In this document: one piece after another, positions 34,395 to 42,523 of the stretch
How positions within the stretch are numbered: the first letter of the stretch is position 1
How the letters are laid out: each line of letters starts with the position of its first letter
NCBI GenBank assembly: GCA_041653875.1
Contig: JBAZEM010000005.1
Location: forward strand, 1-64,000
Direction of reading: 5' to 3'
DNA: 64,000 nucleotides
Source of the DNA: VSJD01 sp041653875
GTDB taxonomy: Bacteria; Verrucomicrobiota; Kiritimatiellia; JAAZAB01
Notes under the pieces: generated by a model
Seen by the model: only the letters and a program-made list of their open reading frames with translations
Databases searched by the model: none
What the model was told of the DNA's origin: nothing
Program-made: the position numbers and the translations under genes

Positions 34395-34475
34395 CGCCCC
34401 CGCTTTTTTTTGTGAATCTTTAAGCGGCATTGCGCATGTGCGCCCTGCGTCGAACGTCCGGTCGGGAGAAAAATC

Positions 34476-35315
34476 ATGAAGAAAAAAATTATTCCTGTGG
34501 TCGCGCTTGTCCTGGCGATAGGCGGAGGGCTGACGTGGTTTCTCCATAACCGGTCAAGCGATGACCGCGGCCGCATTGCGGTCTCCGGCAACGTGGAAGC
34601 GACCGAAGTCCAAGTCAGCTTCATGGCCGCCGGCCGGGTCCTGGAACGGCGGGTGGACGAGGGGCAATACGTGAAAACGGGGGACTTGGTGGCCCGGCTG
34701 GACCGTGTGGAACTGGAGCAAGCGCTCGAGCAGGCCAAGGCGGCTTTGGCTGTGGCCGCAGCCGAAGCCGGCCGTATGCGCCTGGAGCTTGCGCGGCAAA
34801 AGGAACTGTTCGGCAAGAAAGTGATTGCCAGCCGCGAGTTCGAAATCGCCCAAGCCGCCGGCGCCATCGCCGAGGCGCGCCTCAAGGAAAGCGGCGCGGC
34901 GCTGGCCTTGGCGGAAACCCGCTTGGGTTATGCCGCGCTGACCAGCCCGGCGGCCGGGATCGTGCTGTCGAAAGCGATCGAGAGCGGGGAATATGTCTTC
35001 CCCGGCACGCCGGTGGTCACGATCGGCAATCTGGAGCAAGTCTGGATCCGGGCTTATATCGATGAAACCGATTTGGGCCGCGTCAAAGTCGGCCAGGCCG
35101 CGCGCATTATGACGGACACCTATCCCGGCAAGATCTATCCCGGCAAAGTCGCCTTTATTTCCTCGGAAGCGGAATTCACGCCTAAAAATGTCCAGACCGC
35201 CAAGGAACGGGTCAAGCTGGTCTATCGGATCAAAATCGACGTCGCCAATCCCGCCATGGAACTGAAGCCCGGCATGCCGGCGGACGCCGTGGTTGAAATG
35301 CAGAATGCAGAATGA
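34476..35315 (+). CDS. HlyD-family periplasmic adaptor subunit of an ABC efflux system
   Basis: 279 residues. An N-terminal membrane anchor (MKKKIIPVVALVLAIGGGL), split lipoyl half-domains around FMAAGRVLERRVDEGQYVKTG and LTSPAAGIVLSKAIESGEYV, an alpha-hairpin between them, and a beta-barrel (VWIRAYIDETDLGRV). This resembles YbhG/EmrA-type adaptors. First gene of an adaptor - ATPase - ATPase - permease - permease - TolC-like operon. Its last codons (EMQNAE-stop) are written in a GCAGAAT satellite, so the C-terminus has been set by repeat sequence. Confidence 0.92.
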   Translation: MKKKIIPVVALVLAIGGGLTWFLHNRSSDDRGRIAVSGNVEATEVQVSFMAAGRVLERRVDEGQYVKTGDLVARLDRVELEQALEQAKAALAVAAAEAGRMRLELARQKELFGKKVIASREFEIAQAAGAIAEARLKESGAALALAETRLGYAALTSPAAGIVLSKAIESGEYVFPGTPVVTIGNLEQVWIRAYIDETDLGRVKVGQAARIMTDTYPGKIYPGKVAFISSEAEFTPKNVQTAKERVKLVYRIKIDVANPAMELKPGMPADAVVEMQNAE

Positions 35316-35542
35316 AGAATGCAGAATGGCGGCCAACACCCCGGACGACAGATGACGGACACCCGACCGGAGAAGACAGCAAACAAGCAAACGCCCAACA
35401 TCCAACGCCCAATGTCGAGCTACGGATGGGAAGACAGACGACGGACGGCAGATGACGGACGCCGGGAAATCATAAACCTGCCCGCAATGTTGCGCATAGC
35501 GCTGCAGGCGGGTCAACAATCATAAATCCGCAATTCACAGAT
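35299..35542. repeat. Cluster of three word satellites and a stand-alone 36-bp palindrome
   Basis: In order: period-7 GCAGAAT/GAAGAAT words (35299-35330); GACGACGGAC-type words (35341-35375 and ~35427-35463); CCAACATCCAACGCCC words (35387-35420); then a 36-bp near-palindrome at 35477-35512 starting CCTGCCCGCA and ending GCTGCAGGCGGG. The last is a variant of the unit nested in the MITE-like elements, differing by transitions only. All lie between the adaptor and first ATPase genes of the efflux operon. No gene. Confidence 0.7.
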
Positions 35543-36487
35543 ATGCCGGCCATCCGAACAGAAGCGCTGACAAAAACGTTTGACGGCCACACCGCGGTGG
35601 ACCGCCTGACGCTGGCCGTGGAGGAGGGCGAAATCTTCGGCCTGGTGGGACCCGATGGCGCGGGCAAGACCACGATCATGCGGCTCTTGACCGCCATCCT
35701 GGAGCCCACCTCCGGCGACGCCTGGGTGACAGGCCGCCATATCGCGCGCGAGGCGGAGCCCATCAAGGATGTCATCGGCTATATGAGCCAGCGGTTCGGG
35801 CTTTATGCGGATTTGACCGTAATGGAAAACATTCATTTCTATGCCGATATTTACGGCGTACCGCGCCGGGAGCGCGCCGGGAAAATCGAACGTCTGCTCG
35901 CCTTCAGCAACCTGGCGCCATTCAAGCAGCGCCTGGGCGGCAACCTCTCCGGCGGCATGAAGCAAAAACTGGGGCTGGCCTGCGCCTTGATCCACACCCC
36001 CAGGATATTATTCCTGGATGAGCCGACCAACGGCGTGGATCCCGTCTCGCGCCGCGATTTTTGGCGCCTCCTTTATCAATTGACGCGCGAAAGCGTCACC
36101 ATTTTTGTCGCCACCGCCTACTTGGACGAAGCCGAGCGCTGTTCCCGCGTGGCACTGCTTCACGAGGGGCGCCTCCAGGCGCTTGGGACGCCCGACGAAA
36201 TCAAGCGCCTGATGCGCGGAACGATCCTGGAAATACAGTGCGCCGAACCGCGCCGCGCGGCGGCCCTGTTGCGCGCCGGCCTGAAAGCGGAGTCGGTCGG
36301 ATTGTTCGGGAGCCGCGTCCATGTCGTTACACGCGATCCCGCCGGCGCAACGATCCAGATTCGGACACTGTTGGCGCAAAGCGGTTTGCCGGAAGCGGGC
36401 ATTCAAATCGTGGCGCCCGAATTGGAGGATGTATTTATTTCGACGTTGGGCGATGAACGGGAAGACCGTGTGCGCGTGTCCGGTTAG
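35543..36487 (+). CDS. ABC transporter ATP-binding protein (first of two)
   Basis: 314 residues. Walker A GPDGAGKTT (Asp replaces the common Asn), signature LSGGMKQKLGLACAL, Walker B RILFLDEPTNGVD. The C-terminal ~90 residues are an accessory domain typical of drug/lipid exporter ATPases. In E. coli YbhF two such ATPases are fused; here they are separate genes. It energises the permeases at 37590 and 38923. Its TAG stop (36485-36487) forms the left edge of a REP-like hairpin pair. Confidence 0.93.
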   Translation: MPAIRTEALTKTFDGHTAVDRLTLAVEEGEIFGLVGPDGAGKTTIMRLLTAILEPTSGDAWVTGRHIAREAEPIKDVIGYMSQRFGLYADLTVMENIHFYADIYGVPRRERAGKIERLLAFSNLAPFKQRLGGNLSGGMKQKLGLACALIHTPRILFLDEPTNGVDPVSRRDFWRLLYQLTRESVTIFVATAYLDEAERCSRVALLHEGRLQALGTPDEIKRLMRGTILEIQCAEPRRAAALLRAGLKAESVGLFGSRVHVVTRDPAGATIQIRTLLAQSGLPEAGIQIVAPELEDVFISTLGDEREDRVRVSG

Positions 36488-36548
36488 TAGCCGCGCCGAT
36501 GACGGCGTGGATTCCTTCGGCGGCCACGGCGTTACCACCGCGGCTACA
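36487..36548. repeat. REP-like hairpin pair, feet outward
   Basis: GTAGCCGCGCCG / CGGCG at the left and CGCGGCTACA at the right, with an inner GATTCCTTCGGCGG segment. The right foot reads TGTAGCCGCGG on the minus strand. Lies between the two ATPase genes, starting at the stop codon of the first. Confidence 0.55.
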
Positions 36549-36603
36549 TTAATAGTTGCCGAAGACCTGATTAAACGACTGTTTAGCGATCTCGACAACG
36601 AGT

Positions 36604-37593
36604 ATGCCGGTTATGGATATAGACACTAACAATCGAACCCCGGCCGTGGCGGTGCGCGATCTGGAAAAACGGTTCGGCCGCTTTTACGCCGTCAACCGCA
36701 TAAGTTTCGAGGTGGCGAAGGGCGAAATTTTCGGGTTTCTGGGTCCGAACGGCGCGGGCAAATCCACCACCATTCGCATGCTCTGCGGCATACTCGCGCC
36801 CAGCGGCGGGAGCGGCGCCGTGGCCGGGTTCGACATTCGCCGTGAAACCGAAAAAATCAAGAGCCGCATCGGCTATATGAGCCAGAAATTTTCGCTCTAC
36901 GAGGATTTGACCGTGGAGGAGAACATCGATTTTTACAGCGGGATTTACCGGATTCCGCCAAAAAAACGGCCGGCGCGCAAGGATTGGGTCCTGGACATGG
37001 CGGGTTTGAGGGAACAGCGCCGGTCGCTCACCGCCATCCTGCCCGGCGGCTGGAAACAACGCCTGGCCCTGGGCTGCGCCGTGCTCCACGAGCCGCCGAT
37101 CGTCTTCCTGGACGAACCGACCTCCGGCGTGGACCCCATCAGCCGCCGCCGTTTCTGGGATTTGATTTACGACCTGGCCGGGCGCGGCGTGACGGTGTTT
37201 GTGACCACCCATTACATGGAAGAAGCCGAGTATTGCGGCCGGATCGGCGTCATTTACCGCGGCGAACTGATTGCCTGCTCTTCACCCCAGGCCTTGAAAA
37301 CCACGCTGATGCGCGAAGACGTGCTGGAAGTGGTTTGCGACCGGCCGCAGGAGGCCCTGGGCGCGATCGAGAAACTCGGCGGCGTGCGGGAAGTGGCGCT
37401 CTTCGGCCGCGGCCTGCACGTCATAGCCGCCGACGGCGAAACGGCCGCCGGACAAATCCGCGGGGAATTAACCCGGCTCGGATACCGGCTGGAACGCGTG
37501 GAGAAAATAGAGCCCTCGATCGAAGACGTGTTTGTCTCGCTGATCGAGGCGCGCGACCGTGTCGAACAACCCATCGGGGAGGTGGCGCGATGA
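36604..37593 (+). CDS. ABC transporter ATP-binding protein (second of two)
   Basis: 329 residues. Walker A GPNGAGKST, signature-like LPGGWKQRLALGCAV (L-P-G-G-W in place of L-S-G-G-Q), Walker B PIVFLDEPTSGVD, switch His in FVTTHYMEEAEYC. ATG 36604 is used; ATG 36613 is an alternative and neither has a clear Shine-Dalgarno. Its stop overlaps the next gene's start (ATGA at 37590), showing translational coupling to the permease. Confidence 0.93.
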   Translation: MPVMDIDTNNRTPAVAVRDLEKRFGRFYAVNRISFEVAKGEIFGFLGPNGAGKSTTIRMLCGILAPSGGSGAVAGFDIRRETEKIKSRIGYMSQKFSLYEDLTVEENIDFYSGIYRIPPKKRPARKDWVLDMAGLREQRRSLTAILPGGWKQRLALGCAVLHEPPIVFLDEPTSGVDPISRRRFWDLIYDLAGRGVTVFVTTHYMEEAEYCGRIGVIYRGELIACSSPQALKTTLMREDVLEVVCDRPQEALGAIEKLGGVREVALFGRGLHVIAADGETAAGQIRGELTRLGYRLERVEKIEPSIEDVFVSLIEARDRVEQPIGEVAR

Positions 37594-38726
37594 ACCTGCG
37601 GAGGACATGGGCCGTGGGGCGCAAGGAATTCATTCACATCCTGCGCGACAAGCGCAGTCTGGGCATGGCCATCGCCATCCCCATGCTGATGCTCGCCATT
37701 TTCGGATATGCCTTGACGCTCGACGTGGACCGCGTCCCGCTGATGGTCTGGGACCAGAGCCGTTCGCCGGCCAGCCGCGAACTCATCAGCGCCTTCGCGG
37801 GGTCGCGTTATTTTGCGCTGTGCGGCTCGGCGAATAATTATCGGGATATCGAGCGCGCCATCGACACCGGCCAGGCGCTCATGGCCCTGGTGATCCCGGT
37901 CGATTTCGCCCAGGCGGTCGCCGCCGGCCGCCCGGCGAGCGTGCAGGCAATCGTGGACGGCAGCGACGCCAATACGGCCGCGATTGCCATGGGGTATGCC
38001 TCCGTTGTGACCTTGTCGTATTCCCAGGCCATCAGTCTGCGCGAGATCCGGCGGAGGGGCAGAACCGCCGCGGCGGCGCCGCCGCTCGATCTGCGCGCGC
38101 GCGTCTGGTTCAACGAGGAACTGGAGTCCCGCAACTACATTATTCCCGGGCTTATCGCCGTCATCATGATGGTCATTGCGGCCTTGCTGACCTCGCTGAC
38201 CGTGGCGCGCGAGTGGGAGCGCGGCACGATGGAACAGCTCATTTCCACGCCGCTGCGCGGGAGCGAATTGATCCTGGGCAAGCTGATCCCGTATTTCATC
38301 ATCGGCCTGGTGGACGTGGCCATAGCCGTGCTCATGGGAGAGTTCCTCTTCGGCGTGCCCTTGCGGGGCAGCGCGGCCCTGCTGTTCGGCATGGCCGCCA
38401 TTTTCCTGGCCGGAGCGCTCGCCCTGGGACTGCTGATCAGCATTCTGACCAGGAGCCAGTTGTTGGCCAACCAGCTGGCCTTGGTGTTGACGTTCCTGCC
38501 CGCCTTCCTGCTTTCCGGGTTCATGTTTGCGATTCCAAACATGCCGCTCCCCATCCAATTGTTCACCTATTTGATCCCGGCCCGGTATTTTATCGCCATG
38601 CTCAAGGGCATTTACCTGAAAGGCATCGGCCTGGAGGTCCTGGCGCTGGAAGCCATCCTGCTGACGATTTTTGGCGCCGTCGTTATCGCGCTGGCCAATA
38701 TGACATTCAAAAAGAAAGTGGCATAA
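37590..38726 (+). CDS. ABC transporter permease (YbhS/YbhR-type), first
   Basis: 378 residues from MNLRRTWAVGRKEFIHILRD, with GGGGAGG upstream. One N-terminal membrane segment, a large extracytoplasmic domain (~45-190, including VDGSDANTAAIAMGY), then five C-terminal segments of ABC2_membrane type: NYIIPGLIAVIMMVIAAL, EWERGTMEQLISTPLRGSEL, FLLSGFMFAIPNMPLPIQ. The motif R-E-x-E-x-G-T-M-E-Q-L is typical of this family. It forms the inner-membrane channel together with the gene at 38923. Confidence 0.93.
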   Translation: MNLRRTWAVGRKEFIHILRDKRSLGMAIAIPMLMLAIFGYALTLDVDRVPLMVWDQSRSPASRELISAFAGSRYFALCGSANNYRDIERAIDTGQALMALVIPVDFAQAVAAGRPASVQAIVDGSDANTAAIAMGYASVVTLSYSQAISLREIRRRGRTAAAAPPLDLRARVWFNEELESRNYIIPGLIAVIMMVIAALLTSLTVAREWERGTMEQLISTPLRGSELILGKLIPYFIIGLVDVAIAVLMGEFLFGVPLRGSAALLFGMAAIFLAGALALGLLISILTRSQLLANQLALVLTFLPAFLLSGFMFAIPNMPLPIQLFTYLIPARYFIAMLKGIYLKGIGLEVLALEAILLTIFGAVVIALANMTFKKKVA

Positions 38727-38797
38727 AACGGTAAAAGCGCCTGGCAATGGCAGATTGCCGATCACAAGCAAATTTATGCATAGGAATTTTAACCCGA

Positions 38798-38849
38798 GTA
38801 GAGCCGGTTTTATACCGGCTATGATAGCCGACATAAAGTCGGCTCTACA
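38798..38849. repeat. REP-like hairpin pair, feet outward
   Basis: GTAGAGCCGGTTTTATACCGGC at the left, GCCGACATAAAGTCGGCTC then TACA at the right. Both feet read GTAGAGCCG on opposite strands, and the two stems have different inner sequences (GGTTTTATACC versus GACTTTATGTC). In the gap between the two permease genes. Confidence 0.7.
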
Positions 38850-38922
38850 TTAAACAGTTGCGACGTTAACCGCCTAATTAAGCGATTGCATCGCGAGATC
38901 AGCAACCCATAAGAGAAACATC

Positions 38923-40050
38923 ATGCTCGAACGCGTCAAGCCCATGCTGATCAAGGAGTTCATCCAGATCGCGCGCGATCCCAAGATGCTCCGGGTCATT
39001 TTCATCGTGCCGATTTTTCAGACGCTGATCTTCGGCTACGCCGTGACCACCGACGTGCGCCACGTGGCCACGGCGGTGTACGACCTGGACAATTCCCCGG
39101 CCAGCCGCGACCTGGTCCAGCGCTTCGCGCGCTCCGGCTATTTCGACATTGTGGAATATATTTCCAGCGACCGCCGCCTGGCGGACCTGATCGACCACAG
39201 CGACGTGTGCGCCGTCCTGCGCTTAAACAAGGGGTTTGCCGCCGATCTCCAGGCGGGAGGTCCCGCCCAAGTCCAGCTTATCCTGGACGGCGCCGATTCC
39301 AATACGGCGCGGATCGTCCTCAACTACGGCAGGCAGATCGCCGGCCGGTTCTCCCGGCAGATTTTGGTTGAACGCCTCGCCCATCTTAAGAAAGCGGCGC
39401 CCGCCGGCGGCATTAACCTGCAGATGCGGGCCTGGTTCAACGAAAACCTGGAAAGCCGCAATTATTTTGTGCCGGGCGTCATCGCCATCCTGGTCATGCT
39501 CATTACGCTCATGCTGACCGGCATGGCCGTCGTCCGCGAGAAGGAGATCGGCACCATGGAACAGATCATGGTCACGCCCATCGCGCCGGCCGAGTTCATT
39601 CTCGGCAAGACCCTGCCGTTCGCGCTGATCGGGTTCGCCGACGTGCTCCTGGTGACGGCCGTGGGCGTGTTCTGGTTCGACGTTCCCATTCGGGGCCATC
39701 TGCTCCTACTGCTGGCCGCAACGGCCCTTTATCTCATGACCAGCATAGGCATCGGCCTGCTCATCTCGACGGTCAGCCAGACCCAACAGCAGGCCATGAT
39801 GAGCACCTTCTTCTTTTACTTTCCGGCCGTCCTGCTCTCCGGATTCATGTTCCCGATCGCCAATATGCCGCCGGTCGTTCAATGGGCGACCTATCTCAAT
39901 CCGCTCCGTTATTTCCTGGTCATTGTGCGCGGAATATTTCTCAAAGGCGTGGGGGTCGGAGCGCTGTGGCCGCAGATGGCCGCCCTGGCCATCCTGGGCG
40001 TGGGCGTCATGGTGCTTGCCATTAGCCGCTTCCGGAAGACAATGGCGTAA
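38923..40050 (+). CDS. ABC transporter permease (YbhR-type), second
   Basis: 375 residues, same architecture as the preceding permease: KEFIQIARDPKMLRVIFIVP, extracytoplasmic domain with LDGADSNTARIVLNYG, then NYFVPGVIAILVMLITLML, VREKEIGTMEQIMVTPIAPAEF and LLSGFMFPIANMPPVVQ. Forms the second half of the heterodimeric channel. A GTAG hairpin pair separates it from the first permease, but all genes of the operon point the same way. Confidence 0.93.
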   Translation: MLERVKPMLIKEFIQIARDPKMLRVIFIVPIFQTLIFGYAVTTDVRHVATAVYDLDNSPASRDLVQRFARSGYFDIVEYISSDRRLADLIDHSDVCAVLRLNKGFAADLQAGGPAQVQLILDGADSNTARIVLNYGRQIAGRFSRQILVERLAHLKKAAPAGGINLQMRAWFNENLESRNYFVPGVIAILVMLITLMLTGMAVVREKEIGTMEQIMVTPIAPAEFILGKTLPFALIGFADVLLVTAVGVFWFDVPIRGHLLLLLAATALYLMTSIGIGLLISTVSQTQQQAMMSTFFFYFPAVLLSGFMFPIANMPPVVQWATYLNPLRYFLVIVRGIFLKGVGVGALWPQMAALAILGVGVMVLAISRFRKTMA

Positions 40051-40063
40051 GGGCGGAGGGGAA

Positions 40064-40113
40064 GCAAACGCCCAACATCCAACATCGAACGCCCAACGCC
40101 CAATATCGAATGA
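40064..40113. repeat. CCAACATC / CGAACGCC word satellite, copy 2
   Basis: Period-8 to -9 words: AACGCCCAACATCCAACATC, then GAACGCCCAACGCCCAATATC. Related copies at 35387-35420 and 42178-42228. Sits between the second permease and the TolC-like gene and precedes that gene's Shine-Dalgarno (AAAGAGGAAAA). Confidence 0.75.
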
Positions 40114-40146
40114 CGGATAGGCAAAGATAAAAAAGAGGAAAAACAT

Positions 40147-41574
40147 ATGAATACCCGGATAACACCAATTTGCGGGTTGGCAATCCTCGCGCTCGCCGGC
40201 TGGCTGGCGGGTTGCGCGCAATTCTCGCAACCCGATGCGCCGGCCATCGAGCGGTACTTGCCGGACGCGCGGCGTCAGACAACTTCACCGCAGGGCGCGG
40301 ATCGCAAGACAACCGACTTGGCGGCCGCGCCCCAACCGTTGACGCTGGCCGATTGCGTCAACCTGGCATTGGAAAACAACCCGCAGAACACGATGGCCGC
40401 GGAAGGCGTCAAAGCCGCCCGGGAAGCGGCCGGGGCGGCGGTTTCCCCGTTTTATCCGGCCGTGGGCGCGGATGGCGGCGCCGCGCGCTGGCAAAAGCGC
40501 ATCTATTTGCCGAACGGCATTGCGCCGCCGGGCGCGACCCTGCCGGACACGGTCGGACCGACCGACGACTGGAACGCGGAAGTGCGGGGCCGCTGGACGC
40601 TGTTCGACAGCGGCGAACGGCGCGCCAAATTGCGCGCGGCCAATGCGGCCCTGGGCGCCGCGCAGGCGGATCAAAGCCGCATGCGCCAGGATTTGGCGCT
40701 GGCCGTGCACCAGGCCTATTTCCGTTTTTTGACCGCGGCGGAAATGCGCGCCGTGGCGCGCGAAAGCTTGGCCCGCGCGGAGGACCATTTGCGCCTGGCC
40801 GGCGACCGGTTCGCGGCCGGCGCCGTGCCCGAGGTGGACATCTTGCGGACGAAGGTGGAAGTTGCCGATGCCCGCGTGGGCCTGGTGCGCGCCGAAAACC
40901 AGGTGGATATCGGCCGCGGCAACCTGAACACCGCCATGGGGTTGCCGGTGGAAAAACAATTGCGCATCGCGAAAGAAACCAACTCACCCGTGCCGCCGGA
41001 TGCCATCAACCTGACCAACGCGTTCGATCGGGCCGTTCACAACCGTCCAACCTTGCAGGCCGGGCTCATGCGCGTGGCGGCCGCCCGCCATGCGGTGGAT
41101 CGGGCCAAAAGCACGTTCGGGCCCTCCGTGTTTGCCGACGGCAGTTACGGCCGGCGGGACAACGATTTTTTCCCGGAAGACGAGGAATGGAGCGCGCGGC
41201 TGGGTTTCGAGTGGCCGGTCTTCACCGGCTTCCTGCGGGGGCATGAACTGGCCCGGGCCCGGTACGAGCTGGGCCGGGAAGAAGCGGCCCTGGAACGCCA
41301 GGTCCAGGAAGTGCGGCAGGAGGTATGGATTTATCACACCCGCCTCAAAGAGTCCTATGAGTTGATCCGCGCGGCCGGCACGATGGTGGCCAACGCGAAC
41401 GAAAGTCTGCGCTCCGTGCGGGAGCGCTATGAAGCCGGCGCCTCGCCCATAACCGACCTGCTGGATGCGGAAGCGGCCCTGACCCGCGCCCAGGCCATCC
41501 AGGTCCGGGCCAATGGAGAATATGACATTGCCCGCGCCACGTTCCAATGGGCCGTGGGCGCATTGGGGCCGTAA
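40147..41574 (+). CDS. TolC-family outer-membrane efflux lipoprotein
   Basis: 475 residues. Lipoprotein signal peptide with lipobox LAGC at residues ~19-22 (GWLAGCAQF). Two outer-membrane efflux-protein repeats, each with long amphipathic helices: LTLADCVNLALENNPQNTMA and AFDRAVHNRPTLQAGLMRVA mark the repeat starts. The C-terminal half contains RYEAGASPITDLLDAEAALTRAQ, matching the conserved Y-x-x-G motif. It would form the outer-membrane duct for the adaptor and ABC components upstream, giving one self-contained tripartite exporter. A good Shine-Dalgarno precedes the start. Confidence 0.93.
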   Translation: MNTRITPICGLAILALAGWLAGCAQFSQPDAPAIERYLPDARRQTTSPQGADRKTTDLAAAPQPLTLADCVNLALENNPQNTMAAEGVKAAREAAGAAVSPFYPAVGADGGAARWQKRIYLPNGIAPPGATLPDTVGPTDDWNAEVRGRWTLFDSGERRAKLRAANAALGAAQADQSRMRQDLALAVHQAYFRFLTAAEMRAVARESLARAEDHLRLAGDRFAAGAVPEVDILRTKVEVADARVGLVRAENQVDIGRGNLNTAMGLPVEKQLRIAKETNSPVPPDAINLTNAFDRAVHNRPTLQAGLMRVAAARHAVDRAKSTFGPSVFADGSYGRRDNDFFPEDEEWSARLGFEWPVFTGFLRGHELARARYELGREEAALERQVQEVRQEVWIYHTRLKESYELIRAAGTMVANANESLRSVRERYEAGASPITDLLDAEAALTRAQAIQVRANGEYDIARATFQWAVGALGP

Positions 41575-41623
41575 AATGCCTGCCGGCTCGACAAACGCCG
41601 GCGGCACTGCTACAGTATTTCGG

Positions 41624-42169
41624 ATGAATGTATTGATGCCTGTGGCCGACGGCAGTGAAGAGATGGAAATTGCGATCGTCGCGGATATTTTCCGCCGGGC
41701 GAAGTGGAAGGTGGTCATTGCCGGCCCGGATGCGGGCGCCATCCGGGCGTCGCGGGGCATGCGAATCGTGCCGGACGCCGCTTTGGCGGACATCGCTCCG
41801 GAGATCTTCGATATGCTCGCGATTCCCGGCGGCGGGGACGGAGTGAAGGCGCTGGCGAAGGATGAGCGCCTGCTGGCGGCCGCGCGGGCCTTCATGGCGA
41901 ACGGCAAATGGGTGACCGCCATTTGCGCCGGTCCGCTGGTGTTGCAGGCGGCGGGAGTATTGAAAGGCCGGCGGGCAACCTGCCATCCCGGGGTGGCCGG
42001 CGAGTTCACGCAAACCCCGCGACTGGATGACCGCGTGGTGACGGATGGCCGCCTGATCACGAGCCAGGCGCCGGGCACCGCCTTCGAGTTTGCCCTGGCC
42101 GTTATCCGCGCTGTGGAAGGCGACCGCAAGGCCGATGAGTTGGCGAAGAGCATGGTGGTCAAGGCATAG
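41624..42169 (+). CDS. DJ-1/PfpI family protein
   Basis: 181 residues from MNVLMPVADGSEEMEIAIVAD. The conserved Glu (G-S-E-E-M-E) and nucleophile-elbow Cys (AICAGPLVLQAAGVL) of the DJ-1/YajL group are present, and the C-terminal segment VTDGRLITSQAPGTAFEFAL matches the family. Likely a stress-related glyoxalase or deglycase-like protein of the cytosol; activity in this family is debated. It follows the efflux operon by ~50 bp on the same strand. The Shine-Dalgarno is weak. Confidence 0.9.
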   Translation: MNVLMPVADGSEEMEIAIVADIFRRAKWKVVIAGPDAGAIRASRGMRIVPDAALADIAPEIFDMLAIPGGGDGVKALAKDERLLAAARAFMANGKWVTAICAGPLVLQAAGVLKGRRATCHPGVAGEFTQTPRLDDRVVTDGRLITSQAPGTAFEFALAVIRAVEGDRKADELAKSMVVKA

Positions 42170-42177
42170 TTGATGCA

Positions 42178-42228
42178 AGCAAACGTCCAACATCCAACAT
42201 CCAACATCGAACGCCCAACGTCCAATGA
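42178..42228. repeat. CCAACATC / CGAACGCC word satellite, copy 3
   Basis: AACGTCCAACATCCAACATC followed by CAACATCGAACGCCCAACGTC; the same word set as at 40064-40113 with one more ATCCAAC unit. It is followed within 20 bp by the third MITE-like element. Together they fill the 354-bp gap 42170-42523, which holds no gene. Confidence 0.75.
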
Positions 42229-42244
42229 AAAGCTAAGAACCAAG

Positions 42245-42502
42245 GTAACTGCTCAGGAGTCAGAATTCAGGAGTCAGCCCGCCTGCAACGCTGTGCCCTG
42301 CCCGCAGTGCTACGCACAGCGTTGCAGGCGGGGTAGCACTGCGGGCAGGTAGTCAGAATAAGGAACCCGTATAGGCCAAGCGAATACGAAGAGAATCGGC
42401 GCTAAACACAAGGCCTTGGCGGAATGTCTGTCGCGTTCTTCCGATTCTTACGTATTTTATTCTGTATCCTGAATTCTGACTCCTGACTACCTGAGTTGTT
42501 AC
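42245..42502. mobile_element. MITE-like element, copy 3 (double-nested palindrome)
   Basis: 258 bp with terminal words GTAACTGCTCAGGAGTCAG and CTACCTGAGTTGTTAC. Outside the centre it is almost identical to 24207-24500. The centre is a 36-bp unit split in the middle by one inverted unit: CCCGCCTGCAACGCTGTGC, then CCTGCCCGCAGTGCTAC, then GCACAGCGTTGCAGGCGGG, then GTAGCACTGCGGGCAGG. It ends 21 bp before the sugar transferase start and may affect its expression. Confidence 0.85.
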
Positions 42503-42523
42503 GAACCAAGAACGAATAAAAAG

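Noticed and set aside
36984..37589. Extension of the first permease frame into the second ATPase gene
   Set aside because: Out-of-frame reading of the ATPase; the permease starts at ATG 37590 with GGGGAGG.
39706..40247. Minus-strand frames with FDVGCWAFD-like peptides
   Set aside because: Translations of the CCAACATC satellite and antisense of the permease; not protein genes.
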